A DNA stretch of 64,000 nucleotides from NCBI GenBank assembly GCA_004802705.1, contig SGPL01000084.1, positions 18,212-82,211 of the forward strand, in the 5' to 3' direction. The stretch comes from Bondarzewia mesenterica (Eukaryota > Basidiomycota > Agaricomycetes > Russulales > Bondarzewiaceae). A model generated the notes under the pieces. That model did no database searches and was not told the origin of the DNA. It was given only the letters and a program-made list of their open reading frames with translations. Position 1 is the stretch's first letter. Every line of letters starts with the position of its first letter. Of the stretch, positions 12,483-24,052 are shown piece after piece. Both the position numbers and the translations under genes were made by a program.

Positions 12483-13781
12483 ACCCGTACCATCACATCT
12501 TACAGTCGCTCGGCGCGCGCCTCGTCAGCTCATGTCAAGATGGAGCCTGCCATTTTTTGAAATCTTGAGTTTACTGTGCAAGTCATCAATGGAGGCGGCG
12601 GGAGAGGTACTCCGCAAAATTCATCATGAGCAACATACAGATGAACGTCATCCCCCCCGTTAAATTCACGTTCATACGGTGAGCTTTTCTTTTGTTTGTT
12701 TTTCTGGGAACTAAAGATACTCAAATTTCTGACGAGTTTCGTGCATGGTCATTTGGATCGGGTACCGATGCCAAGTGTCGTACTTATATTGAAATTGAGG
12801 TCGACGCGACTCGGCAATGACTGCGCGTCGGACGTCGGATCCGACGTATTCTGTGCTCTGTCACGCCGTGAGCACTGCAGTGCTGTCCCCCTCGCGTGGC
12901 GCTGTCTGTCGGACCACGCGCACGTTCGACACTCGACAGGGACGTAGACGCCCGACGCCATGGGTAGACGCCCGCCCGACGCGGTACTTAACGTCTATTA
13001 CTTGGACGGGAGCGGTACATACAGTATTTACATATGTTAGAACCAGAGTATCACACCGCCCCACATATCCTCAGAAGCGTGCGGCACTTCTTGGACCAAA
13101 ATGAGGCAAAGTTCCATCAGCTTGATGGACACTGAACATATTTGGGGGAAGTGGGTTCGTCGAACCCGCACCATCACATTTCACGTCCATTTCAGTCGCT
13201 TGGGGCGTGCCTGTCAAGGTGGAACCTGCCATTTTTCCGTCATGGGCAACATACGGATGGACGCCATCCCCCCCGACGAATTTCGCACTCATACAGTGAG
13301 ATCCTCTCAGCTGTTTTCTTTTTGTTCGTTTTTCTGGGACGGGATGCTCAGTTTTCTGACCAGTTTCGCGCAGTTTCATTTGGATCGGACAGCGATGCCA
13401 AGTGTCATATATTGATATTGAGGTCGACGCGATTCGGCAATTACTGCATGTGGGCTTGCTCAAGAGCACTGCGCGTCGGTGCCGACGTATTCTGTGCTCT
13501 GTCACGCCGTGAGCACTGCCCAGACCCCCTCGCGTGGCACTGTCTGTCGGACCATGCGCACGTTCGAGACTCGACGGGGACGCAGACGCCCGCCCGACGC
13601 AGTTCCAGTGTCTACTTGGACGGGAGCGGTACATACAGTATTTACATATGTTAGAACCAGAGTATCACGCCGCCTCACATATCCTCAGAAAGCGTGCGCA
13701 CCCGGAGGGCACTTCTTGGACCAAAATGAGGCAAAGTTCTATGAGCTTGATGGACGCCGAACATATCTGAGGGAAGTGGGG
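12482..13781 (+). repeat. Tandem direct duplication of a ~0.65 kb unit
   Basis: Two diverged copies lie head to tail: copy 1 at about 12482-13152 and copy 2 at about 13153-13781. Matching landmarks keep the same order. These are the methionine-led frame M(S/G)NI(Q/R)M followed by a GTGAGC/GTGAGA donor-like site (12627-12680 and 13243-13302), the GAGGTCGACGCGA block (12796 and 13421), the block encoding DVFCALSRREHC (12845 and 13485), and the 3' block starting with GGTACATACAGTATTTACAT (13013 and 13628). Copy 2 keeps an open frame from 13142 to 13654. Copy 1 stops earlier, after STGT at about 12944. The unit may be a duplicated gene or exon pair of unknown function. Confidence 0.7.
13142..13654 (+). 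CDS. Hypothetical open frame inside tandem copy 2
   Basis: This 170-codon frame contains SDAKCHILILRSTRFGN, DVFCALSRREHC and PLAWHCLSDHAHVR. The corresponding frame in copy 1 reads LRSTRLGN, DVFCALSRREHC and PLAWRCLSDHAHVR, so the plus-strand reading is partly preserved between two copies that differ at many bases. The true start is unclear: an intron from the donor after about 13300 to the acceptor GATGCTCAG near 13351 is plausible. No known domain is recognised. Confidence 0.3.
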   Translation: MGEVGSSNPHHHISRPFQSLGACLSRWNLPFFRHGQHTDGRHPPRRISHSYSEILSAVFFLFVFLGRDAQFSDQFRAVSFGSDSDAKCHILILRSTRFGNYCMWACSRALRVGADVFCALSRREHCPDPLAWHCLSDHAHVRDSTGTQTPARRSSSVYLDGSGTYSIYIC

Positions 13782-13801
13782 GTCGACTCCCGAGGACTCA
13801 C

Positions 13802-14375
13802 ATGAAATTCCTCGCCCTACTCCTCACCCTCATCGTGTCCACTTATTCCCAACCATGGCAAGGTCCGCGCGCCCACCAACCCAAAATACTCGCGCACCCT
13901 TTACAGTCTGCATCTTGTTGACACCGGTCATAACTTAGTACAGCGCAATCCACGTGGCCTCGGAAGGGTGGAACACGTCGACTCCGCCAAATACAGGTAT
14001 TGCCTTGGTTTGGTGGGCCACAAGCGCCACAGTATTGTGGTCTCCCCACCGCCATCACGAGCGAGCTCCGGAGCTGAATCATAACAGCAGCCTGCGACCC
14101 TGCCCGCCGTCGGTCGGGACATTGGCCTGCGAGCTCTTTTCGCCTATCGACGGTCGATTCGTGTGCCCCAGTCGCTCCACCCGATGTGTGTGTGTATGCG
14201 CCCTGGCCCTGTGCTCGTCCCTCGGCGAGGGTCGCATTCGCATTCGCATTGCCATGCCTTCCGCGCAACTCTCCTAAGCACTGTCTTTCTGACGCCAAAG
14301 TCGTTCAATGGGGATGTTCGAACTTCGGCCTGCGCAGCCTGGAAAGCGTGGACGATCGTGAGCTGTTCCGATGAC
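13802..14375 (+). CDS. Possible small secreted protein (signal-peptide exon)
   Basis: The ATG at 13802 starts MKFLALLLTLIVSTYSQ, a textbook secretory signal peptide with a hydrophobic core and a polar end. The frame stops soon after, so the gene would need an intron; a candidate runs from the GT at 13863 to the TACAG at 13943. Downstream, a Cys-rich plus-strand frame ends at a TGA at 14373-14375. The exon chain is uncertain because two phase choices remain possible. No family is recognised. Confidence 0.25.
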
Positions 14376-16877
14376 AGTGCAGTGGTGGCTGGTTCCGCCC
14401 GTTCCGCCTCGGCCGTAACGACTCCCCTCGAGACTTGGCTGATGCGAGGTGCGTGCGTACTTGCGGTATTGATTTCTGGAGCTCGCGAATCTAGCTCGTC
14501 GTGCCCATGCCCACGGGATGATTCGGAGGTGGCTGGCCGGAGCAATAATACCGCATCGATACCGCAGATGCACGCATAATGGTGAAACTCCACGAGGGCA
14601 TCATTACGGTGTCATCATAATCTCAAGGAAAAGATGGGTGCTTGGATTTTTGATCATCATCATCATCATGTCTGTCGAGGCGGATGCGGCTGCAACGAGC
14701 AAGGGGGGAAGAGATGGTTTCTCTATGAGCTCACATCCGCCCTTTCCCACTTCGAGATTGATGGAGCGAGTCTGATGTTTTGCGTCTTCTTGATCGTCCA
14801 GATCATCAGCCTCGTCGTTCGTCGTCGTCACGGCCACATCTAAATCTTCACGGCCACATCTAAATCTTTGGATCGAGTTCGCACAAGGCATACTGCTGGC
14901 ATTTTCGCGAATCCGGGCTCGCGTCCCATAGAACTCTTACTTCTTTTCATGGACCTCTCTCAGTCTTCCTCTTCGCGCTTTCCGCACTTGGCTCGATTTG
15001 CTTGTGTGCTGCAGCGACTCGCAAGTACGGAGGTCTTTTCGGGTCCTTTCCAGCGCCGGCATCCTTTGTCGCCATGGAGCAGGACGTACCGCGCGCGGTC
15101 GAAAAAGCCGGAATTGAGACGCTGCGGGCTACAGAGTCGCCTTTGTGCGTGGAGCCATGTACTCTTCTGCTTCTGTCGGTGATCAGAAGAGGTGACTCTC
15201 GAAGACACTTGAACTGATCACGTCTTCGCACCTCACGCTCGGGCATTGACATTTTCGGCGAGGAGGTTTCTTTGGTTTCTGGGCAGCTCTGGCGCTAGCA
15301 ATCCTCGTATCAGACGGTACTACGTGGTGCATCCCCGACGCCCGTGAAGCTTGCGATCGAGGCGTCCATCGCCCGCTTCGCAGCTCTGAGTCTCGTTTCG
15401 TTTCTCGCGTAGCATTGGCAATCGGACAACCGCTCGCGAACGAACTGTTCTGTTTTTTTTTTTGGGACAGATTTTGCTGGTCGTGGGCGTGCATCCCGCC
15501 TTCTTCGTGCTCTCTATCTACCGACCCGCTCTTGCGACTCTTGTCATCGCGGGAGGTGCCCGCAGGACAGACACGTTCGCATGACGACTATGTGGGTTTC
15601 TTCCACAGCATGTCAAGTCTTATCGATATTTCTGTCCCATTTTGGGACGAAGGTGAGGAGAAAGCCCTGTTGAACCGTCGGTCTTACTCGTTGTCGGAAT
15701 TGTCTTACGCATATTGGTATCTTTGGCCCCGCCGCTTTTTTGGGAGGTCGTGTCATTCGAGGACGTCGAGTTTTCTGCCCTGTCTCAGGGACTACCTTTT
15801 TTCAGACGGGCGTTCTGATGCAAGTCAGGTCATTTCAGCACGAAGAGACGCGGAGCACTATCCTGGTGAACGACAAATCTGTATGAAGCGCACTCACTCG
15901 CGGGCGGGCCGTTCGCCAAGCAATGATGTGCAGAGCGATGTAATTTGATGATTTATCGTGATACAAGCTGCTATTCCTAAGTAGCGCCAAGACGCGCGTC
16001 CGAGTCTGGCCCACTTGGGATGGTCTGGTGGTGTGTCTGGGAAGCGGCGACTCTGGCCGGGGCGAGATGTCGTGAGCGTGCACGCCTATCCTTTTTGGTA
16101 GGGGTGGGTTTGGTTGATGGGGGGCATAGTGTGACCGGTCCGTTTATGTCTCTAATATTGTGGTTGTAGTTTCGGCGTGTGCAGCGAAGGCACCAGTCTC
16201 TTCAACGACTCAGCGTACGAGGCGTAGCAATGTCCTTGTCAATGTCTGGTCCGAGGATGGTTGACGGTTGAACGTTGACGGGTTTGAATACGTCGCGTGA
16301 TGTACGCAGTGCTGCTCGAAGACTTCGCGGTCGTGCCACATGCACATCACGCAAGCTCGAGACCCTGAATCTTGAAGGTGCCAATTCTGCTTCTTATGAT
16401 ATGCGGATCTAGACGCTACTTGTAATTAGATGGCACCTGCGGAAAGACTGAGGACGTCTGTGATGTTGGTGAAGAGGAGGGAGGACAAAGGAAAAGGGTT
16501 CAGGAACGTGCGGTCTGATATTATAAGTCTAGCTTGTGCGCTTGAGAGACAGCAGGCACCAAGAAGCTACATATCTCGTATAGCGCGCGTAAAAAGGAAG
16601 TGATCGACGACATGATTCTCGCAATCTGTAAGCGCGAATGTAAGTTGGAATGACAAGTAACGTAAGGCCGGGGTACGCTCGGTACAGCAGATGCTCCTGA
16701 GGGTCTCCGAGCTTTGACGATGACGCGGTTGGATGATGTACGGACAATTGACGGACAAGTACGTTAAGTAGATAGATGCTTTTCCGCACCTTACGATTGC
16801 ATAATTGAATATTTGTACAAATGAAATCAACAGATATCATGATAGATCCGTACCGCAGCCAAAAAAAAAAACCCCCC
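14376..16877. other. Interval with no supportable gene
   Basis: A 20-base unit (cttcacggccacatctaaat) is directly repeated at about 14826-14866. Plus-strand frames near 15450-15540 and 15690-15830 are hydrophobic, but no consistent gene could be assembled. The last part is the 3' flank of the P450. Confidence 0.3.
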
Positions 16878-19118
16878 TCAGTCATCGTGCACAGTCTCGC
16901 GAACGAGCGCCGCCGTTTTCTCCGACCTTGGTTTGATGATACACTCGAAAGGCAAAGGGGAACTGAAAAGCATCTGATATTAGTATTCTTCGGCGAAACG
17001 GATGTGAAACTTCACGAAGCGTCAACTTACACTAGCAAGTCAGCAGTTGTCTTAAGTTCCATTTGAACGGGCTTTCCAGCTTCGTCGAGTGGGGGAGCAA
17101 TGGTGAATGCGTAGAGCACCGAAGCCACCACGCTATACATCGAATTGTCGCTCAAGAAACGGCCGGGACAGATCCTGGGTTTGCATATCAGCCATGAGGG
17201 TGGGAGAGGTCTCCACGACGCAACTCACCTCCTACCATACCCAAAGGCAGCCTCTGGATCGGGGACTTCGGGGTTCAGCTTTCCGTCCTCTGTCAAGAAT
17301 CTTTCGGGTTTGAAAGCCATAGGATCAGGGTATTGCTCCGGATCGTGTAAGATCGCCCTTGAGAAATGATGATGAGGGCGCGGATCCGTCGAGAGCAAGG
17401 GTTCGAGACATACCAAGCGTTTCCCATAACAATAGAGCCCTTGGGAATGAAATAGCCATTGTAAACGTCGTCAGCGGTGGAACAATGAGGGATTCCTGAA
17501 AAGTCAGAGTCAGAGTCTCCGTCACGGTAACCGATGGTTATGCCGCAGTGTTTCTTACCTATAGACGCCACGGGGATCCATCTCATAGTCTCTTTAACAA
17601 CGGCGCAGATGTACGGCAAATGCTGACGATCGCCAAATTCTGGGAGGCGATCAGGCCCAACAACACGATCAAGCTCTTCCTGAGCCCGTTTCTGAACATC
17701 CGGAAACATGCACATGGCTATGAAGAAAAATTGTGTTGCTGAGACAGTCTGCAAGAATAAAGTCAAATAACAGCGTGATATCACACTGAGACCAAGCTCA
17801 CAGTATCCGCACCCCCTATGAAGCGATGATCAGCGGCGTGCGAGAGACAACAACGGGAAACAGAACTTTACCTGCATACGCCAGAGCAGCAGCCTCTTTG
17901 GCGACTGCCTCCTCCTGAGATCGTTTGGCATCATCTTCTGGAAACTGTTCCATGATCGTGGTAGCGAAGCAAGGCCTCGCAGTCCCGCTATCCTGAGTTG
18001 GTCGAAGATATCAGCAGATGCTAACGACATAGCGAACAACACGCTCACAAGATTGCTCTTCACGGCATCCCAGGGCTTGTTCAAGAACTCATCCCCCCAT
18101 TCCTTCCAAACTGTGGCCTTGCGCTTGAATCCGGCACCTACCAGACCGATAATTCACTGTGTTCCTCGCAAGAAATAGGTGCATCCCGGACTTACTTGGA
18201 AACCATTCTGGGACATACTTCACTGGAACAAGCAGTCAGATTTGCGTCCCAAACGAAAATGGTTGGTTTACCACATACAGATTGGTAAGAAATCCACCCA
18301 ATACGCTCCTGGAATAGACGCTCCCGAGATGCTCCCCACTACGCGTTCCGCATTCGTCACATAGCTGTCTTCTGGACTGGTCACTTTCAGCCCATACGTT
18401 GCATCAAGGATAGTAGCACCAAATAATCTTTGGAAGCGACATTCAGCCTTGGCAAGATGATGCTAAGGAAGATACTTACAGGCGGCAGTGGCTCAGGAAG
18501 TCTTTGGGGGTGTCGAGTAGACGACGGAGCAAAGCTCGCGACTCCCGTAGCTGGATGGGGCAAATCTTGTGGACCTCTCGCTGCTGGAAGTACGAGTGAA
18601 AGGCCTGTCTGTGTTGTCTCCAGGCCTCGCCGTAGGGCATGAAGGCGAAGCTCCACGTATAACCCATCCTGAGAAACAGAGCTTCAGTATGCATGAGACA
18701 TTGAGATGCATACAGACGGCACTTGCAAGTCTTGGACCATGGGCATGGAAACCCGGGATGAGTATTTCGTAGAGCGCTGGTCGAATATCTCACTAGCCTT
18801 CTTGGCAGAACTGATTACAACGATACGCTGGCCCAAGATACTGAGGGATATGATGTCACCTGTGCTATATCATCAGACGATGCATCAAAATCGAGAGAGT
18901 GTCGAGGCGAACTCACCGTGTTCTCTGGACCATTCAGCGAATTTAAGCCATGGACGCTGAACAGGTATTTCGAGCGCGTTGCCGAGTACCAGTCGTCCCT
19001 TAGGTCCTGGTGGATATGGGAGACCGTTGGGATTGCGCGACTGCTTCTCAAAGTAGTTCCACGCCCAGAGAGCCGCCACTGGCAGCAGGAGAGCGATTGC
19101 AACGTTGCTGAAGACCAT
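16878..19118 (-). CDS. Cytochrome P450 monooxygenase, intact, 13 exons
   Basis: Exons are 19118-18917, 18859-18727, 18668-18480, 18427-18279, 18222-18196, 18137-18049, 17992-17872, 17815-17802, 17748-17559, 17495-17414, 17357-17229, 17174-17031 and 16962-16878. They sum to 518 codons with no internal stop. The product starts with a membrane anchor (VAIALLLPVAALWAW) and a Pro hinge (LPYPPGPKGR). It has the I-helix GGADTT, the ExxR site in KETMRW, PERF, and the heme loop FGYGRRICPG with its Cys ligand, and it ends in PFECIIKPRS. These are the parts of a class II ER-bound fungal P450 of the type usually annotated O-methylsterigmatocystin oxidoreductase-like; the substrate cannot be read. Intron 2 uses a GC donor (18726) and exon 8 is only 14 nt, cutting through the I-helix motif. 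It is transcribed away from the acyltransferase-like gene at 19915. Confidence 0.95.
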
Positions 19119-19914
19119 GATATGGCTCAGCGATAGCTGGTGTTATTTTTAAGAGCTATGTCTGCGAGCCGCCTATGAGTATCTGTTTGTTGGCCATTCA
19201 CTCATCAGAAGTGCTTACCAGGCTTGCGTGATATCAACGTAGAGAATCTGATGCAGACTTACCCCACTACCGGAAAGGAGGAAAGCCGCCGGGCCCCATG
19301 TTACGAACGAAGCTTTTTATGCGCACTTCCTTCGCTTGCGGCCACGCGATAGACAGACTTAGACAGGGTAAATATCTTAAGATACTTACATGCTCGCAAG
19401 GCGGCCCCGGTGGGAAGAAAGTGGTACCTATTAACAAGCCGCTATAACATAAGGGGATACGCTTTATCAGGTTCGATCTTGCAGCATTTGAAATGTCTCA
19501 GTCTCAGTCATTTCGCAACTCATTGCAGCTCTCTGCGCCGCGGCACTATGTGCTGGATTGTAGTCCTCATTCTGCCCATTTGCAAAATTTGGTTCAAATC
19601 TCATTCGAAACTTTACTTTCTGCTGAGGGTTGCTCAATCCGGACCATCACCTCAAGGCTGTCTCTCGCAGCTAACTTAGAATCTAGATCCTCCGAATCTC
19701 GGGCAAAAAAGAGACCTGTACACGTAAATTGTATGTCAACTTACTCACTTCTGCCGCGGTTGCCAACCAGGCTCTACTATTTTACTTTATCTCGATTGTC
19801 GAATTCCAGGCAAGTATTTATACCATGAAAAAGGTGGCCCGTTATACCAGACGTTGTGAGGCTACACCCGAACAAGTGTCTTTCATCTGATACCCCCAGA
19901 TATCACTGCTGCAA
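19119..19914. promoter_or_regulatory. Divergent intergenic region between P450 and acyltransferase-like gene
   Basis: This 0.8 kb interval separates two genes transcribed in opposite directions and so presumably holds both promoters. No specific operator was recognised. An open frame at 19493-19828 has no domain. Confidence 0.35.
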
Positions 19915-20840
19915 TGTCTACCGATCCTCGACGCTACTCTTCCACCGATGGCGGCAAGACATGGACTCGCGAACTATATGGGCTCGAGGCGAATCTTTGC
20001 AGCATGGCGTACGTTTCCGCCATACATCTCAGTTGCCGAGGCACTGACAAGATCTGTTCAGGATACTTAATGACGGTTTTGGGTTCTTCTCTACGACACT
20101 TAAGGTGTCTTTCCCCAAGTCTCTGACTGCAGCCGATCTCGATGAACCTCCACCACCTCCGTCCTGGCTATCGAAGGCCAGACCGTGAGGATCGATATTC
20201 GCGTGTAAGACCCGAGGGTCTTCAACATCTTCTCTGGTACCAGGGTACGTTCCTTCATCNAGCTCGATCCTCTCAAACCCTGTACAGAGATACCGATGCG
20301 ATTCATTCACGCCCTCGTTTAGGGAAAAAAAAGTCCCTCCAAAGGTACTGCACAGACCAACCTGCCCGAAAGTTCAAGATCCTCCCTTTAAACCCAACCA
20401 GCACGTCAGCATTCTCACTGTCAAGAATCCCCGCGACCAATCGATCGAATACGCGAGCACCATGCCAGCCACGATTTTTTTACTCTGAAAAACGGCACAG
20501 CGTCCTCCACCGTCAGTGCCCGTGGTTTGGACTCGACAGCAGTTGCGTTGAGAAGCCGTTTTGTGGGGGCGTTGTCCGGGAGCCTCAGAGCTGCGATCGC
20601 ATTCACCAAAATTCCGCATTGAATTGGAGTCAGCTTGGTCCGTCGGGCGCTGAAGTTCCTACCTGAAGACGATCGGCCGTCGTGCCAGTCGGTCAATCTC
20701 AGAAGACGCACTCGGTCGGCACTGCTTGGCTGTCCTCCGAAGGGCCAGTCGGTACATCTCATACCACTCGGCTTCATATTGAATTGGAAGACGCTCTCCG
20801 CGACATCGGCCTTCTTCTGGCCGGTAAGCATAAAGCATAA
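19915..20840 (+). pseudogene. Shortened acyltransferase-like (condensation-type) gene
   Basis: Exon 1 (19915-20008) and exon 2 (from 20062) join in phase to give KTWTRELYGLEA, then NDGFGFFSTTLKVSFP and LTAADLDE. This resembles the start of fungal CoA-dependent acyltransferases related to alcohol acetyltransferases and condensation domains. The 3' end reads GTAWLSSEGPVG and LHIELEDALRDIGLLLAG before a stop at 20838-20840, which fits the end of that family. Only about 0.9 kb separates the two ends, against roughly 1.4 kb of coding sequence normally, and the middle has no continuous frame and one N (20260). I infer an internally deleted or decayed copy. The family call rests on pattern memory and is moderate at best. 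Confidence 0.38.
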
Positions 20841-21800
20841 ACGGGGGAGGGCGGGAAATTTGTCATGATGGGCGTCGCCAACAGGCAGCAATATGAAGGG
20901 GTCGCGTCTCGGCTTAGCTGAATGTTCAGGGAAACGGAGGGTTGGAGAACAGCATGGATGGAAACCAATGAAGCGGCTATGAGACTATTTCTTTCTTTTT
21001 TTTTGAATTCAGATTTGTTGTACCACAGGGTCAGAGAACCCTACGTCAGACGTATACAGAACGTTGTGCGAAACTGATCCGTGTCGCCCGCCTTGAACCG
21101 CGTGAGGTGGGACGAGAAAAGAAGAGACTGTATTTCCCAAAAGCAATAGCGTCAGGATGTTTGAGGGGAGACTGACGACGTTGACGGACCCTTCATCGGG
21201 ATGTCGCATCGAGAAAGTTGTAAAATCGAGGACACTTTCTGTAGGGACGTCATAGACTGGATTGTATGCGCTCAAAGGCAATTCGACACCCTGAAAGTTC
21301 AATCAGGTCGAGCTTCCCACCCCACAGATCCTGCTGTGAATGTCAACGAAAATTCAAATCGCACGTCCAGTTTGCATGAAAGAACGTCAAAAAAAGATGG
21401 CTCTCAAAAAGACACCCATCGAGCTATATTGCCTGTTCCTTGGGGATTTTATATGGTGAGCGGAGAATAGGAAGATTGGTCTGGGGCCCAGAATCAATCG
21501 CGCGAAACATGATTCCGAGCGTCGATGGCAGGCTTACACCGCTGGGATTGCGAGGGAGCGTCAAAACATGGTGAATGCATGATACGGAATGAAATGCACA
21601 CGAGTGACGATGCTGATATCGGTGGTATGCGGTAGGACCGAGTCGAGAGGGTAAAAAAAAAAAGGTCGGCATTGATGCGCGAAGATGGATGGACGGATGG
21701 AAGGGGTTGACACTGCTCGATCGATCCCGCAAACAAAAGTCAAGTCCAAGATCCCACCGCCAAGACCGCCGATCCGACGGACCTCGCCTTATCGTCCTGC
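20841..21800. other. Interval with no supportable gene
   Basis: A minus-strand frame at 21009-21302 (97 codons) has no recognisable domain. A T-run is present near 20996 and an A-run near 21653. No other signal seen. Confidence 0.3.
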
Positions 21801-23440
21801 TCAAGACGCGCGTGAGATCGTCTTCCGTGTCGAGCACGCGTGGGATGTGAAGGGGACGAGCTCGACGGACGGGAAACTAAAGTGCGTGTACTCATGCGCG
21901 ACGTGACTCGACTGGGTGATCAGGCGGTACTTCCGTATCTCGTCGGCCTCGGTTGGTGCGTGCTTGAACCGGTCTGCGAAGAACGCGCAGACGCGCGGGG
22001 ATCGGTCGGGTCGCCTGTGAGATCCTAGGTGCATACCGTATTGGGAACCACGCGGGGAAGGAGGGCGGGGATGGAGGGCGGGGATGGAGGATGGAAGGGC
22101 GCACGCATGGGGAATGATTTGATGGGTGTTCGAAGGCCGGATTTTGAGCTTCAAGGCGTCGGTGTGGGTGAAGACGACGATCTGCCATCGCTAGTGTGTT
22201 GGGAGATGTGGGCCGTGAAATGGATCGGACGTGCTTGCCAGGTTCGCCCCGTAGTTGAACTTGAACCACGTCGACGGACCGATTCTTCCCAGAACTTCAC
22301 GGCACGTTCCATCGCGTTCGTGGTCTACGCGTGATCTCTTCAGCGCGATGTCATATCGACGGCGGCGATCGACGCACACCCTCCTCTTCCTCTTCCGGAG
22401 ACGGACGTTCGTCATGTGCGCCGACGGTCACCACGAACAGGATACACTCGACCTCTTGAAATTAATGGAACCACTTCCGACGCGGTGTCGTGTCCTGGGA
22501 AGCGACATCCACCAGGACCATCTCGGGGATCTGCGGGGACGACGGGAGCGGGAAGATGGTCCGTGCGCGCTTGACAGCGGAGGATGTCTTCGTGTGTTGG
22601 GACGTGAGAAGAGACGATGGGAGTCGGAGAGGAAGTACGATGGACTGAATGGCCCGGATTTGTGGTCTTTTTGTATTTAAGAAACGAAAGAAATGGGGAC
22701 GGAGTGCGAGGTGCTCACTTTTGAGTGGAGAACTCCCTTGCACGCGCGAGTTTGGGTGCGCAGTCGCTGCTCGCACGGTCTCGGCATCCCGCAGCGTCGG
22801 AATGGACGTGCATGTATCCGGTGAAGGACATGGACATGATTCCGCGTCGCGGTCATCGACGGAGATCTGGATGATGGATGATGGTCTGTGCGGCTTCTTT
22901 GGCGATTTCCGCGGGAATGGGAGAGGGGCCCGAGTCGTCCGTGGGTCGGAAGGCTTGGAGTTCGTCGTGAGAGGGGGGGGAGGTGCGCGAGACGCAGGCG
23001 CTGTGGCGGGGAAAGGACAGCAGCAGCCGTCATGGGGATGGGACGTTGAGTCGCACATGAATTGCGTTCGCGATGGTCGAGTTTTCCGAGTCAGGGGTGC
23101 CTAACAGCAATATTTGAGACGAGATATGAGATGAGGGTGGGCTGTGGGATGAGGAGAACGATTGCGACTCAAACGGTGGCGGAAGGGTGCGTCCTGAGGT
23201 TGCGTCTGGCCTAGGAAGAATCAATACATGCATATATTCAACCGCCACTATGCAGCGAGATGTGACCGGGTTGACTAGCATGTACTCACCTCAAGACGCC
23301 GGCGCATCGCTTCTGGATCCTCGAATGCGGTGGTCGCCGCTGACCGTCCTGCGTGCACCCGAGAGGCAGGATACGCGCGCGGCCATCGTGCGTCCGCTTC
23401 AAGGCAAGGGCGTACGTGTCGTCCGTGCGAGGTCAGGTTA
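21801..23440 (-). pseudogene. Degenerate G-protein alpha-like gene with an in-frame stop
   Basis: A donor (GTGAGT near 23287) and acceptor (TTCCTAG near 23213) lead into an exon reading ILLLGTPDSENSTI at about 23070-23112. This matches the G-alpha P-loop GxxxxGKS/T but lacks the Gly-Lys. Downstream, 22462-22520 reads LVDVASQ and then RRKWFH, a stop (TAA at 22462-22464), and then FQEVECILFVV and AHDE. G-alpha proteins read DVGGQ....RRKWxHxF..V..I.FVV....D at exactly this spacing, so the stop replaces one residue between H and F. The insert between these motifs is long and Ser/Pro-rich, as in the expanded agaricomycete G-alpha-like proteins. Frames 3' of 22380 are ambiguous and the C-terminus is presumably near 21801. 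Nucleotide binding would be impaired even without the stop. Confidence 0.6.
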
Positions 23441-24052
23441 AAGTGTATTTTGATGGTGGTCGTGCGATGGGGGAGTCATTTGAGCGCTCAGCATCAAATA
23501 AGTAAGTGTAGTAGTGCCCTGTAGTAGTGCCTGTGCTCAGTGCTGTGTGCTGTCGGTGAATGATGGGATCATGGGATAGAGACGCGAGCGAGTCGTTGGG
23601 TGATTTCAAGAGTGGGATGCCTGCGAGGCGTGCAGGACTGGCAGGATGAGGAAACCCGAGAAACTCGAGCAGTACGATCAAGAAGACATCCCATTCGTTG
23701 TCAACTGGGCTACAGGAGGCTAGCGCTCTTACAGAAAATGACGAGATTTATTCGACCTGTGATGGTGCACCGCTGGTAAGTAACCGAGAGCTGTCCGATG
23801 ACAGTCCATCATATCATGTAACTGGAGACCAGTAGGTGGTCGCACGTGTATGAGCGTACGTTGCTTAGATTCCGAGAGATGCGCGAACGGATTTAGAACG
23901 GTTGGACGTGTAAAAGTAATCTGGGTTCATCGATGTGCAAGAGAGAGGGAGACTGCGGATGGAAGCTGTGTCGGGCACGGCTAACACCGCCAACAGCTTG
24001 GAAACAAATCAGAAATAAATACTGTGTCCCTTGGCCAGAGAAAGAACCCAGC
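23441..24052. other. Interval with no supportable gene
   Basis: Divergent flank between the G-alpha-like relic and the chitin synthase regulator gene, so probably holds the promoter of the latter. No other feature recognised. Confidence 0.35.

Noticed and set aside
20421..20891. 156-codon minus-strand open frame
   Set aside because: It overlaps the plus-strand acyltransferase-like 3' end and shows no domain; likely an antisense shadow.
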